This document shows, piece by piece, positions 45,901 through 58,660 of a stretch of DNA of 64,000 nt. Source of the DNA: Hyalella azteca (Eukaryota; Arthropoda; Malacostraca; Amphipoda; Hyalellidae); the NCBI RefSeq assembly GCF_000764305.2, contig NW_025932824.1, forward strand, positions 1-64,000. The letters run 5' to 3'. Below the pieces are notes generated by a model that saw only the letters and a program-made list of their open reading frames with translations, had not been told where the DNA came from and searched no databases. Every line of letters begins with the position of its first letter. Within the stretch, counting starts at the first letter, position 1. Made by a program: the position numbers and the translations under genes.

Positions 45901-47269
45901 ATGAAAATAACTCGGAATTTATCGAAAACAATCGAGTACTTACAAGCAAATTTGCGGCCTTGAATGAATTGGACGTTATGCGTATGAATTTGCTGAATTC
46001 TTCGCAAAAAGAACCCTCATTACCTGTTGATTCCACTCTTGGGAAGACTGAATGGGAACAATGCACGGAGCCTTTCTCCATTGAAATCGACGAGAAAGAG
46101 AAGAAGATCGGAACTAAGTTATTTTTTGATCTCCCTATTTACCCTTTGGATGAGGAATCAGCTAGAGGAGTTACAATTCAAGGATCTATCTCTCTGTGTG
46201 AAACAATCGATCTGACAGCGGCTAAAAAAGTTGCGAAAGTGCAAGGAACAGCTGAGCGTGATTCAGTTGAAAGTCGAGATGACGGAATGGAAACAATGTG
46301 CAGCGATGACGTTTTTGAAAACGAGGCTGAGGTCGGGACCGTCAGCAAAACTTCTGCTGAAAAAAGTTCGAATGAAACGACCACTCGAACAGATATTTTC
46401 ATTCCGGAATATCTGACTGAAGGAGTTTACTACGAATCGACAAAAGAATTGAATTTTCCTGTAATTATTAACTCGCAAATGTGTCCTGTTGAAAATGAAG
46501 CGTCAAACGTTCGCCTGGTGGAGTCTCATGGCCCCAGGTTGTTTACCCTTAATTCCTCGTCTGCGGAATTCTACCCTCAAAACGTTGCGGGTGCCCCTGT
46601 CTGGTCGGACGAAGCACCGAACCGTGAATCTGCCGAGAGTTCCGGCATGCAATGCGTTGGTGGCGATGAACTGATCGCACACGAGAATCTACCCAAAGAA
46701 TGCGCTGGTGGCGATGAACTGATCGGAAATGATACTCTGCCTGAAGATGCCATTGTGGATTTTAATGCGGTTATTTATATCCCATACGGCACCATCGAAA
46801 TGCCGGTGATGGTAAGTCTTTTTTGTGTAAACCTTTTAATAATTTATACTGTGTTGTATAATGTCCAAAACCATAGCGTATCTGGGAGTGTTTTGATTTG
46901 TTGCAATATATTCTGCGTACTAAAGTTGCTAATTGTTCACCGTTCATTTACTTAGGGTCGTAATGCACATTGTGTACCAGGATGACGCTTTTGCATCTAG
47001 AACTCGAAATCGTATTATTTACCACATCACACATTTCTATCAAACAGCCGGAGCACACCAATCCCTGTGAAGTTCGCTTGAAGAAAATGCCCCCTGCTAC
47101 CGCCAAGAAGTATAAAAATTTGCAGAAAGAAGTTTACAGGCTGAACAAATTACTCCGGAAACCTGGCTGCAACAACACAGAGGATATAGAGCACATGAAA
47201 TCCCAATTGACAGTATTAGAAAACGAACTGGAGGACTACTTGAACAAGTTTTTGGATTTCCAAATTTAA
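42971..47269 (+). CDS. GTSF1-like CHHC zinc-finger protein with very long acidic tail
   Basis: Six exons (42971-43054, 43509-43617, 44119-45077, 45301-45403, 45679-46811, 47048-47269) splice with matching phases into exactly 870 codons. Finger 1 is Cys6-x5-His12-x9-His22-x3-Cys26, the U11-48K/GTSF1 CHHC pattern. Finger 2 aligns by its RQSFPGVLRVK linker and HEVP..YSTHILVC core but is Cys38-x2-His41-x9-His51-x3-Cys55, three residues short. GTSF1/Asterix proteins are about 160-170 aa and assist PIWI-piRNA silencing, using the fingers to bind RNA. Here a Lys-rich segment (about 65-150), MMWHDDSDDLPEIRPK, and then about 600 acidic, disordered residues follow. The last exon encodes a Lys/Leu-rich coiled coil (KYKNLQKEVYRLNKLL). 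Start: first ATG after an in-frame TGA at 42917. The fingers and tail could be two genes, but phase agreement argues for one. Role in piRNA biology is inference from the fingers. Confidence 0.75.
43760..43930 (-). mobile_element. Diverged tRNA-SINE in intron 2 of the GTSF1-like gene
   Basis: On the minus strand it has an A box (TGGCCTAGTGG) and B box (GGGTTCAATCCC) followed by CGGGCGGTCTAATCAGGACA, a diverged form of the main SINE body. No ATT tail is obvious. Confidence 0.7.
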
Positions 47270-48516
47270 TTAAATGATTCGTGTCAACGTTTGATGGACA
47301 ACAGGTAGTGCAAGTATGCCTGGCAATGAATGGTTCTTATTAGCAAGAAAACGCATTCTGTTTCTTCATAGACCATGGCATTAAGTTTCTGGATAACTAA
47401 TACAAATGACGTAAAATCATAATAAAATTGGTTTTAACCACATGCACTCTGTCAAATTCAGTTACGTTCAGTTGGCAAATATTCGCCCATGAAGTGATAA
47501 GTTAATGATATATTTTATAGATGAGTTGACCAACCATTTTTTGTACCGAAAATGGAAGTTAGTCAATCATGTGACTGCACGTGACAACAAATTCGTTAAA
47601 GGCGTGGAGATTTTTTTTATTGTGTTCACACAGCTGCACGTGGTGTGGCCTACTGCACGAGGTACTTCAATTTAATCGTAGATTTTATAATAGTACATTA
47701 GAATAATTTCTGCGCAACATTGGGTCCTGCGCTCAGAAAACTTTTGTATCAATACATTAAGTTTTATTCTCCTTTCTAGCATATAAAATGTAAATCAAAT
47801 TCAACTATATATTACAAAGTTTGATTATTATCGTAAAACAGTTCATGGGTATAGACCTACTAGCACTGCTTCTGCTAGAATGAACCATACAGTTTGAAGG
47901 AAGCCTGACAGTGTACGTGGTTTTACTTTTCTCCGTTAAAACGCCTGTTGAAACATCCTAGCGCATATCTTGTGGAAGGACTTTCTTAGGTGGTTCCTGG
48001 ATTTTTTTAGAAACTGTAAACGTCGTCAATGGGAGTTATGACGAAACATTCTAAGTGAGATGCAGAACCTCAACAGGCCTATGGTTTTCAGCGCTGATTA
48101 TTCTTTAACCATTCAGATAATATAGGGTGTTTTGTGATGTCAGCATTAACGCTAGCTGTCAGGACTAGCTGGTTGCGTGTCGCGAACATGAAACTCGCTG
48201 CTCGAATGTTGCCGTGCTTTAAACAGCCGGCCACTTAATGTTTTCGATAATGATTTCAATTTGGTCATCAAAGCAATTGTATGCTTTTCTTAAATATTTG
48301 TTCTAATTGATGACTTCAACTTAATTTCAGAATGCTTCGCATAGTAAAATCACTTTTTGTAGAAATTTTCATGTAATTTTTTCTTCGCGAACGGACAGAA
48401 GTTCACGGTTAAACGAACGAAGGTTACGCCTTATCTGCCTACAGAAACAGTGACGCCTATGTTGTCTCACTGATTCCTTCTCTCTTTCCTTATAACAGAG
48501 CTGACTATGAGACAAG
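47270..48516. other. Intergenic region between GTSF1-like and CMTR2 genes
   Basis: A poly(A) signal candidate lies at 47421-47426. Close to the right end, TTTCCTTATAACAG (48485-48498) is a plausible acceptor for the CMTR2 5' UTR, so part of this stretch may be its first intron. No open frame of note. Confidence 0.45.
47421..47426 (+). terminator. Candidate poly(A) signal of the GTSF1-like gene
   Basis: AATAAA 152 bp after the stop codon. Confidence 0.5.
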
Positions 48517-48542
48517 ATGGAAGAAAATGGTGGGAGTGTTGA
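48507..48542 (+). promoter_or_regulatory. Short upstream ORF overlapping the CMTR2 start
   Basis: An ATG ten bases before the CMTR2 start opens an 11-codon frame that ends in TGA at 48540-48542, inside the main coding sequence. If the 5' UTR begins upstream, it would reduce or tune initiation at 48517. Confidence 0.4.
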
Positions 48543-51500
48543 ACTTGAAACTGATTATGATGATCAAAATGTGTCGCTCCGTCCTAATTGTGAACCGAAA
48601 TCACCGATGGTTGAAAATCTTAATACGGAAAATGAGGCTGTGGGTTTAGAACACAAGTCTTTGTTGGGAAGAAAAAGACATCATTCAACAAGTGAGGACA
48701 TGGCATTGAGTTTTCTTCATATGCAGAGAAAGTCTCAGCATGACCGAGGTAACAATATATACAGTATGAGTATGGTATGTTAATAATAAAGGTATTATTG
48801 CAGATTAACTACATCCAAAAAAAAGGGTGTTTTTTTTTTGAATTATATGTTTTTTGGGGTGTAGATTACGAATCTGAAATCCATTTTTGGCGGTCGGCAT
48901 CGGAAAACCGATTTTTTTCGTGACTTACTAACATGGGGGAGTCTCAAACCATAATATTCTTCCTATAAAAACAGTTATTCACTATTTGGTAGAGCAAGGT
49001 CAACTGTCAAATTTGACACATTTTTCGATAATCTCACCAGGTGGCATGCATTGTCTCTCTTTGGATCTCAATATTTTCCCACTAGATGGCCAAGACCTAG
49101 TGTTTTGGCAGTATTTTGACGCGCAAATGTATGACGTCACCATTTCAACCATCAACAAACGCATGGAACTAAAACAAAGCTTAATATAAAGGAAAAGCTG
49201 GAGAGGTGACGGAATTACCCACGATGTCGGAATATACCGCGTTTACCCTAGCTAGGTACAATTATAAAAACAACACATCAGGTATCAGTGATCAAATTTT
49301 TTTTTGTTAAATGTCATATAGGTATCTACCTACTTTTACTTGACAAATAATTCATACATCATTACATGTATTGAAAAATAATCTTAAAAATCATATCAAC
49401 TAAAATTTTATTTATCTTTAAAAATACTTAATCATAATGGCTTGGAAGTTTAAAATTAATATAAAGATAGCAGCTGTGAGCCTATGATGTCATTTCTACA
49501 TTTTTAGGTTGACCAGTAGGGCCTACTGGTCAACCTAAGTTGAAAATTGGCAATGCCAATAGGCCAGAAGACACCTGTGAATTGGCAAAAATGCCCATAA
49601 ATCTGGCTATTTTCACAGTTTCACTTGTTAATTTTTTTTCTCAATTTCTTCAGCAAAAACTAAGAAAAACTGCCTATTTTTACCTGCAATTTTCCAAAAT
49701 TGCTGGTGATACAATTGTTTTTACCAGCCATATTAGGAAACTTCTGCCTAATATTCCAAATAGGGTAAACGCGGTATATTCTGACACATTAAGGACGCAT
49801 CGAGAAATGAAAAACTAAAAAAAAACTATGGGTTACGTAACTTCTGTTGGCTTCACGTGACTCACAAAACACCGGACTACGCGTCAGCAACAATGAAACG
49901 TCACAAAATGTTGCCATATTTATTAAAAAGCCTTGAGAATGGAAACCTACCAAATCCCTATATTCCGTCACTGTGTGTGGCAATATTTGACACGTGGTGA
50001 GTCGTATTGCGTCAGCGCTTCAAATTTAACTGATATGTAATGCCGACATCCACGTGTTCGAATTCCGTTCGCTGTGTGAGCTGTATTGGGATACAACACG
50101 GCTTTAAATTAGAACACTAACGAATATTGAACACTACTTAATTACGTTTTAATTAACAGCTATTAGGCTTTTAATTAAGCAAATTTCAATTTTTGTACAA
50201 AGCTTGGAACAATCTTTGTGTGTCCAATTCAAGTTGTGTCGGAATTAGTTTTCATGTGTCTAAATCCAATTTTTTTGGATGTAGTTAATCTGCAATAATA
50301 CCATCTACACCCCAAAAAACATATAATTAAAAAAAAAACACCCTTTTTTTTGGATGTAGTTAATCTGCAATAATACCATAATAAATGTTATATGTTGGCA
50401 TAATAATGTTGCAATGTTGAATCCTTGAATGTAATGTTAAATGTTATAAACTTGCAATTAGAGATTTTAGTAAACTAATTTTTAATTAGTACCTACAGTC
50501 TCACTCTCACAGACTCACACTTAACAGGCTATCAGGCTCATTCGAACAAATTCTATTTAGATTTTACATCTATAATTATACTAGTACGTACTATTATATA
50601 TGTATAGGGTAAACGCGGTATATTCCGACACATTAAGGACGCATCGAGAAATGAAAAACTATGAAAAAATTACCATATGCGTTACTCGAGTTCTGTTTGC
50701 TTTATTTGACTCGCAAAATACCGTACTACGCGCCAGCAACAATGAAACGTCACAAAATGTTGCCATATTTATTTAAAAGCCTTCAGAATGCAAACCTACC
50801 AAATCCCTATATTCCGACACTGTGTGTGGCAATATTCGGCATGTGGTGAGTTGTATTGCGTCAGCACTTCAAATTTAACTGATACGTAATGCCAACATCC
50901 ACGTGTTCGAATTCCGTTTGCTGTGTGAGCTGTATTGGGATACAACACAGCTTTTAATTAGAACACTAACGAATATTGAACACTACTTAATTACGTTTTA
51001 ATTAACAGCTACCGGGTATTAGGCTTTTAATTAAGCAAATTTCAATTTTTATACAAAGCTTGGAACGATCTGTGTGTATCCAATTCAAGCTGTGTCGGAA
51101 TTAGTTTTCATGTGTCTAAATCCAATATACTTAAAGGATTCCTAATATATTCACAGACGTATTTAAAAGTCTCAAACCATAATATTCTTCCTATAAAAAC
51201 AGTTATTCACTATTTGGTAGGGCAAGGTCAACTGTCAAATTTGATACTTTTTTCGATGATCTCACTGGGTAGTGTGCATTGTCTCTCTTTGGATCTCAAT
51301 ATTTTCCTGCTAGATGGCCAACACCTAGTGTTTTGGCATTAGTTCAATGCACAAATGTATGACGTCACCATTTCAACCATCAACGAACGCATGGAACTAA
51401 AACAAAGCTTAATATAAAGGAAAAACTAGAGAGGTGACGGAATTACCCACGATGTCGGAATATACCGCGTTTACCCTAGGCTGTTCAAGCTTCAAAGTTT

Positions 51501-54500
51501 GAGCCTCATGGTTTTAATCATTTAATGAAAACCTCATAGTGCATGCATACTGGATGTCTGGATCATTGTGTTATTATGCTATACGGTATTGATCTTTTTA
51601 TGAGCTTAAATGGCCTTGAATACAACTAGATCTGGTTGGGATTCATGAGAGGTGTTATATGATCAAGTGCACTGTGCACGATCATTATCTTTTTGGATCT
51701 AAAAACCTGATGGCTGATGTTAGATTTTCTTTTGTAATTAGCTTATATTCTAGAACTGATTAAGTTAATAAATTAGATCAGATCACTCGTATCTATGAAC
51801 TAACATACTGTTCCTATATGGCTAGAATTACAACCAAGTTTAGCAATGTATTTTATTGGTTCTCTTATTCATATAATTCTCAGATAAGAAAGAAGAAGCA
51901 TAATTATCACTTTGTGATTCAAGGATAATACCTACTTAAATAAAAAATTTATTATAATATTATTCATTCTATTAATTATGAAAATGTCAAATTGTCATTA
52001 CTGACATTTTCAGGTCACAATTTGAGCCTTCCACCTGAGCTAAGTCTCCATTCAAGTCCTCTGCATATTGATTCCAGGATCTCATGGATTAAATCAAAGT
52101 GAGCTCAATTCTTGCCTCTGCTACAAGTTTTTTCCATCATTCAACCGTAGCAAAATTTTGCTCAGAAAATATTTAAAATCTGTTCAATTTGTGTAGTTTA
52201 CCATCCTAAAAATATATTATATCATCTGTACGGTAACATTAGAAAATTCTTATGTTAATGTAGACTACCGTACTTTTTAAAATTTTGGTTAAAATCCCAG
52301 TTGCAACTCTATCCAAGCAAATTTATTTTCTTAACAAATACAGTCATAACTTTTTGATATTGCAATTTATTCAGTAGGTACTTCACTGTGGTTTTAATTT
52401 TTACAGGGCTCATCTAAGTTCTGAAGCAATGTTGGAAGTAAATCTGTTTTCAGAAAAGCATTGCAGCAAGCTTTTCTCATTGAAACCTGCTGACTCCCAT
52501 TGCAATGTTGCAAGAACTCTCTTCCAGTTACCTCCATCACAGAGAGTCTTTTCTCATCCTCCATGGCAAGTAGAAAAACTTCAACAACTGAAGGTTGAAT
52601 TGAATAAAGTCAAAGGTGACACTGAGCGAGGAGAAGATTTGTCATCATGGACAGACCATACCTTCAGAGTCAACCCTGCTATGGCAGTTTTCAAGCGTGT
52701 CAAGGAGAAAGCCAACCCTGAATTCATATCTCAAGTAAGTTTATTGCAGCTGCTAACCTTCCATCAGAAATTTATCTGCACTTTGGTGGCTTGTTAAATT
52801 TTATTTCTAAATGATAGTTTTTGGCTTTGTTTTTGAGATCAATATTGACTTCAACACCTACAAAATCTCCCATAAATATTTTTATTTATTATTAATTCTT
52901 TTTCCTAATGAATCAATATTGGTGTTACTTGACCAAAGGATCACATGGTAAATCTTCTTTCAAACCTTTGAAAATGTTCATATATATATATATGTCAGAA
53001 TTTGTGTGTGCACTAATTCTCAAATTTCATACTTTTTTCCAGGCATTCCTGAAGTTCTATGAGGTTTTGTGCCAGTTTCCTTTAGTGCTGCCAGGCACAG
53101 ACAGCCTAAGCTCATTGCATTTATGTGAAGCACCAGGAGCCTTCATCATTGCTCTCAACCACTACATCCAATACCACCATCCTGATATTCAGGTAAGTGA
53201 CTATATGTACCATGTTTATCCTCTTTGAACTTGCAGATACAGTGGTAATCAGAATAAACTATTTCATTCTGTTAACACTCAAATCATAGAATCAGAGGCA
53301 ATATCCTGCCTGACATTTCACACTTGCATGGAAAAATGAAAAAAATGTGTTTGGTCTATTTTTATTTAATGATACCAAACTGCTGTGATGTATCTCCTCA
53401 ATATTTTTTCACCATTTAAATATTGATTTTTATTGGGGATCAAGATTAATGGCTGTTGAAATTTCTTTATGCACCCTATTTATAGTTATGCATGAGATTT
53501 AGCAGGAATTTTATTTCTTGTCTCTTGCCTTATGATATTAAGATTTTCTTGGACCTAATACTACTATTATTATTATTATTAGAATTTCCCTGTGCCCTTG
53601 TGACCTAGCAGTTATTTAGCATGAAATTAATAATGACTCTTAGATGGCGTGACCTCTACTTTCTGTCCTTATCATCACAATATCACAAGCTTTACACATT
53701 CACGACCCCTAAGATTTTACAACCCCTACGATTTTATGACCCCATACAATTTCACGACCCCTAAAATTTTACGACCCTTGCAATTTCATGACACCTACAA
53801 TTTCACGAATCCTGCAATTTCACGACACCTACAATTTCACGACACCTACAATTCCACGACACCTACAATTCCACGACACCTACAATTCCACGACACCTAC
53901 AATTTCACGATCCCTACAATTTCACGACCCCTACAATTTCACGACACCTACAATTTCACGACAACCTCTACAACTTCACGACCTCTACAACTTCACAACC
54001 TCTACAACTCCACGACCTCTACAACTCCACGACCTCTACAACTTAACAATTTCTTCAACTCCACGACCCCTACAACTCCACGACCTCTACAACTTCACAA
54101 TTTCTTCAACTCCACGACCTCTACAACTCCACGACCTCTACAACTTCACAATTTCTTCAACTCCACGACCCCTACAACTCCACGACCTATACAACTCCAC
54201 GACCCCTACAACTCCACGACCTCTACAACTTCACAATTTCTTCAACTCCACGACCTCTTAAACTTCACAATTTCTTCAACTCCACGACCTCTACAACTCC
54301 ATGAACCCTACAATACTACGAACCCTACGGTTCCACAAGCCCCACGACTTTACAAATTCCTGCAGTTGAACGACTTCCACGATTTTATGACTACCATGAT
54401 ATCACGTCCCCAGATGCCTCCTATGCACTCGAGAGCCAAGCAACCTATATATGACTTGTTTTGTCATGTCCAAGGTCATTTCATGACCACTGGGATTCAA

Positions 54501-56840
54501 CAACAACTCGCTTGCACTCTCATGCATGATGCGCGTAGTTTGATGAATCATACCGTACAATGCTCTCGATACAACGCCTGCAACTGCTTCTTGACGATGT
54601 CTTACTTAAATTGACCAAGTGAAGATAATTATGAAGGATAGGAATAGAATATTGTACTGAAATACTGTAAGACAGACAGTAAGAAAAAATAGTTTAAATA
54701 ATTTGGCAGGAAATGTAGTAAGGGAAGATCGTAAATAAAGATAGAAATTAAAGATAGTATGGGAATGTATGGTTGGTCTCGACAGTGGGAGTGGCTGGGC
54801 AACACGCTGCACCCTCACTACGAGGGCAGCAAGGCGAGCGAGTGCATATCAGACGACAGGATCATCCTACACACCCTCATGCACTGGGTCTTCGGCAGGG
54901 ACGGCACCGGTAACATCACACTAAGGTCTGTCCATACACAACTTATAAAGCAAAATCTACTTCTGATGTGTGAAAAATTATCTGTTTCATATTTGTAGTA
55001 CATTTTTGTTGGAATCGTTTTTATTTAATTCAGTTATATTCTCATCCATCTTGATGTTCTGCCGACCGGATTTTTGAGGATGGGATATCTGCACCAAGCT
55101 TGAAGAATTGATGATTTTGTCGCTGCCTTCGAGCTGACGTGCTGACTAAGATTCGTTTTAATTGTCCTGTTTATGTTCAGTTGCACTTTGAATGCTTATA
55201 TTTGCTAGATTTGTAATTATAATACATTCTGAGATATCTTAATATCATGTTTGAGCAGATCATGTCTAGAAGATCTCACCGATCGCTGCAGTAAATTGAA
55301 GGAGCCCGTGTCGTTGGTGACGGCAGACGGTAGCATAGACTGCCAGGACAACCCAGGGGAGCAGGAAGTTACGACGAATCATCTGCATCAGTGCGAGGTG
55401 CTCGCTGCTCTCCATCTCCTCAGCCCTGGCGGCAACTTGGTCGTGAAAATGTTCACATTCTTCGAGTCGAGCTCAGTGTGCCTTCTGTATTTGATTTGTT
55501 GTGCCTTCTCCGAAGTCCAGGTTTTTAAACCTATTACTAGCAAGCTTGGAAACTCTGAAGTTTATGTTGTAGGTTTAAACTATGTCGGTCGAGAAGAAAT
55601 TTCAGTCACCCTGGATGAACTCCTCAAGCATTATCTTCCTCAGGCTCCTTCTATGTCGATGTTTGCTCTCGAGGATATTCCTTCAGAATTCGTGAAGGTT
55701 GTGGTAGAGTGTGCTCGCTTCTTCAAGGAACATCAAGAAAATGCCATTGAAAGAAACGCTCGTCTGTACTTAGACACTAGTGAAGAGGCAGAGTCTGCGT
55801 GTCAGATTGTTCAGGAGTTGGTGTGGAGAAAGTTTCAGGTACGAAACCCTATTGGCCCCATACCTACAAACCGTCGCATCTTGCAGGTGGATGTGAGATG
55901 GGATGGAAATGTTCATCCTGATTTCGGAAAACACAAGAGGTGGTCAGGCTGCATCCAAAGATTGTCAGTGGATAAAAAACTTGATCGCATTTCTGAATTG
56001 CTGCTGGATTTTGTTGAGGCTTATGCCTCTCGAGAACACCGAGATCTTTACTACAAGACTGAAGATTCCATATTAGAAAATTTGCGACTGGTCAAAGGGT
56101 TACCTTTTCAGCAAGTTGGTAATTCTCGATTCTGCTGTGAAAGGTCGCTTAATTTGTACTCCGTTCTTTCTAGTCTCAAATGCGAACTCGTCAGCGGAGA
56201 GTTGCTTCAAAATAAAATGGAGAACAAGTCACAGAAAGTTTTGTATCTTCAAGGTAACAACAAAACAGATCACGAGTCCGCACTATCGGATTTCAACGAC
56301 GATACAAAAAAACTTGTTGAGTCTGTGATGAAGGACTATCCAGATTGTACCTTCTTAATAGACGAGTATCCGGATGGCAGTGCTGGCCCTGCCCCATCGT
56401 GTGATGTTCTTGATCGTCTACACGAGCTGCTTGAAAGCCATTCACTGCCAGCAGGGGCCACGGTGCACCTCACGAACATGCCTCTCCTGACTAGGCTGCA
56501 GAACGGTCTCTTCGTTGTGCTTTCTAGTTGCTTCAAAAATGTTGATCTACATCAGACGCTTTATCACTTCCTCAACTCAGGGCAATCTCTTCCTCCAGTG
56601 TTAAAGCTTGAGAACTTGAATCTTGATTCTGCGCGTCGCGTTCTGGATGCACTAAAAGACGTCGGTTGGAGCCGTGGTGCTCACAAACGTGGTGTGATGG
56701 AACTGCTCGACACTTTCTCTCTCATTCACAACGATAGCCACAAAGTTGTCTGCAGATACAACTCGAACTTGATGCTCATTTGGTCGTCAGATCTTCTTAA
56801 ACAAATCAAAAACGTTCGTGGTACTTTATGCAGAACTTGA
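48517..56840 (+). CDS. CMTR2: Cap-specific mRNA 2'-O-methyltransferase 2 (CMTR2/adrift family)
   Basis: Six exons (48517-48748, 52014-52098, 52407-52734, 53043-53192, 54786-54925, 55259-56840) join in phase to 839 codons (838 aa; the human protein is about 770). The family transfers a methyl group from SAM to the 2'-O of the second transcribed nucleotide of capped mRNA. Visible landmarks are the SAM-binding CEAPGAF at 243-249, a [12 protein letters not shown] block at 266 on, Asp335 in VTADGS, Lys375 in [10 protein letters not shown], and then [20 protein letters not shown]. The C-terminal ~400 residues are the inactive second Rossmann-like half. Start: an in-frame TGA (48508) lies two codons before ATG, and CAG at 48498 may be a UTR acceptor. 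The donor of exon 5 (GTCTGT) is non-standard and the exon 5 acceptor is weak; both were fixed by phase and homology. Intron 1 (3.3 kb) holds transposons, intron 4 a minisatellite. Confidence 0.9.
48930..50285 (+). mobile_element. Inside-out copy of the TA-flanked transposon (CMTR2 intron 1)
   Basis: The right part of the element (about 48930-49248, ending GTTTACCC then TA) precedes its left part (49763-50285, starting TA then GGGTAAAC). The two terminal repeats therefore face each other across 514 bp instead of bounding the element. Both parts closely match the intact copy at 50607-51476. Outside, GCAGATTAACTACATCCAAA (48800-48819) and its reverse complement (about 50250 and 50350) form further inverted repeats, next to a poly-T/poly-A run. 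Confidence 0.75.
50607..51476 (+). mobile_element. Intact 870-bp TA-flanked MITE (CMTR2 intron 1)
   Basis: Terminal inverted repeats are 24 bp and perfect (GGGTAAACGCGGTATATTCC.. on both ends), bordered by TA on each side (50605-50606, 51477-51478). There is no transposase; short internal frames share no domain. The sequence is shared with the inside-out copy just upstream and, more distantly, with 28905-30629. Confidence 0.88.
53700..54380 (+). repeat. 17-bp minisatellite in CMTR2 intron 4
   Basis: About 40 units of CACGACCTCTACAACTC and variants (CACGACACCTACAATTT in the first half, CAATTTCTTCAACTC in the second). 17 bp is not a multiple of three, so all three plus frames stay open for 150-320 codons with Thr/Pro/Tyr/Asn-rich translations. 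These are not genes. The array lies between CMTR2 exons 4 and 5. Confidence 0.95.
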
Positions 56841-58584
56841 ATTGACAATGCACATTAATGATCACATCCAGTTATTACACACCTTTTTGCCATCATTTTA
56901 ACTTCATCAAATCACCTTAGTTACAAGTAACTTGAATTAAAATTTTCGATTGAAAGAAAAACGACTTAGAACGTAACTTATGAATTGAAACCATGTGTAT
57001 GTGCTCCAGTAAAAACAGCATTCTCAAAATTGCATTATTTTGTTTAAGTTAATGTAAAGGTAGGCTTCATAAATGACGAGTTAACAGTTTGTTGATGACA
57101 ACGGCCTAAGCTCAAATATCTAGAAGTGCATGTGTGTTTGTAGCACGCCTGCGATTGGCTGTTTAATTGATAACGTGGACTGTGGTTGATTGAGGTATGG
57201 GTCTGAATATGATTACTTGCGGCGAGTGCCTTGACTATCATTCCTGGCATATGTCTATTGATTGATAACATCATTTATTTCGTGATTCTGATAGCATCGT
57301 TATTGACCTTATAATTTTGTGATCATTTTACCTCTGCCAAAGTATTGTTTATTATTTGCATCGTTTATATTATGCGGATGGTTTTAAATGAAATTCATTA
57401 CTTGATGCGTCTCATTTCTCATCCCATGTTCAACATAGGACTTCTTTGAGATTAAAATTAATCTTATGCGTACGATAGATGTAAACAACCTTTTCAACTA
57501 AAATTTCTTGCATAAAGGAATTGTGAAATTTATAAGTTGTCGAATTGTTGTTTTCAGAAAATCCCATTTACTTGGCCGATTTGAAGAAGCAGCTTCGATA
57601 ATTGAACAATTTGAAAAAATTGCTTTATTTACTTCAATTATTTTCAGGTTACTCGTTCATGCTTATGCCTATCGAGGGGCAATTTTAGGCTGGAAAACGA
57701 TCTTCCTCTTTGCCAATTTGCTGCATCGCATTTTCCGTGTAAGCTACTGTACTGACCGGAGTTTTACGCGAAATTCAAATAGGTATGCTTAGTGACAATT
57801 TTAATTGCGCCGAGGACGGAAATTCGTTTCGAAAAACGCACTGATTGAGTGTGTAGAACCTATTCTATCGATGAAAACGCTTTGCTAGTCGGTGCGTGGG
57901 CTTGTGGTTCAATTTTTTTCAGTTAATGATAATGTAATCATATTTTGCCAGTTCCCAATGTTATAGCTGTCGGGAGTATGATTTTTAAACATGCTATGTG
58001 ACAGAGTGGTTGATTTACTGGAATGTAGATTTTTACGAATAATAATATGTACGCATATTTTTGACATTCCATGAATATTTTATAGAAGATCATAAACTCA
58101 TATATTTCTAAATATATATTCCTTGTAGGTCATTTACAAACTAAGAGAAGATATCCATAAAACTGTCGATTTTTTTGCTGTTTTTCGTTGAAGCGGAAAA
58201 ACGTAAATCGGTGCCAACTACTGCCGGAAAGCCTTGCGCATTGTTGTTCTTAGCTCTTTTTCTTGTCACCACACTCCACACTGAAACTATCAATTGCTGA
58301 CTTGCTGTTGCAACTCGGGAAGCATTGTTGAACTAGTATATAGTTCAACTATGTCGGGAACGGGAAGCGCCTGCTTCAAAGTGAAAACTTGGCTAGACTG
58401 AGTTGGGATACGTGATTCTAAACTTTCAACTTAACATTTACTGTTACATATGTTCCAAGCCTCCAATCAGCCCCATTCACTCACGGGCATTGACAACAAC
58501 AAGTCATCGACTGATTAAACTTTCAACGACATTGTCATTATTCAATACGACAATCGGACAATGGTCTATTCAACAGTGAAGTCA
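56841..58584. other. 3' flank of CMTR2; no firm gene
   Basis: No AATAAA was picked out close to the stop. At 57546-57557 and 57640-57649 there are TTTTCAG acceptor-like sites, followed by frames of up to ~45 codons without recognisable domains. AT-rich. Confidence 0.35.
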
Positions 58585-58660
58585 GAGATCAGGCTTGGCA
58601 CTTGCCAAGTTGCCAGTTGCCACTTGCCACTTGGCAAGTTGGCAGTGCCCTGCCCTCAGT
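58585..58660. repeat. Local palindrome of TTGCCA/TGGCAA units
   Basis: GGCACTTGCCAAGTTGCCAG, then TTGCCACTTGCCACTTGGCA and AGTTGGCAGTGCCC: direct TTGCCA units on the left and their inverse on the right, able to fold into a stem. Confidence 0.7.

Noticed and set aside
53649..54614. Thr/Pro/Tyr/Asn-rich frames of 157 and 321 codons
   Set aside because: By-products of the 17-bp repeat in CMTR2 intron 4.
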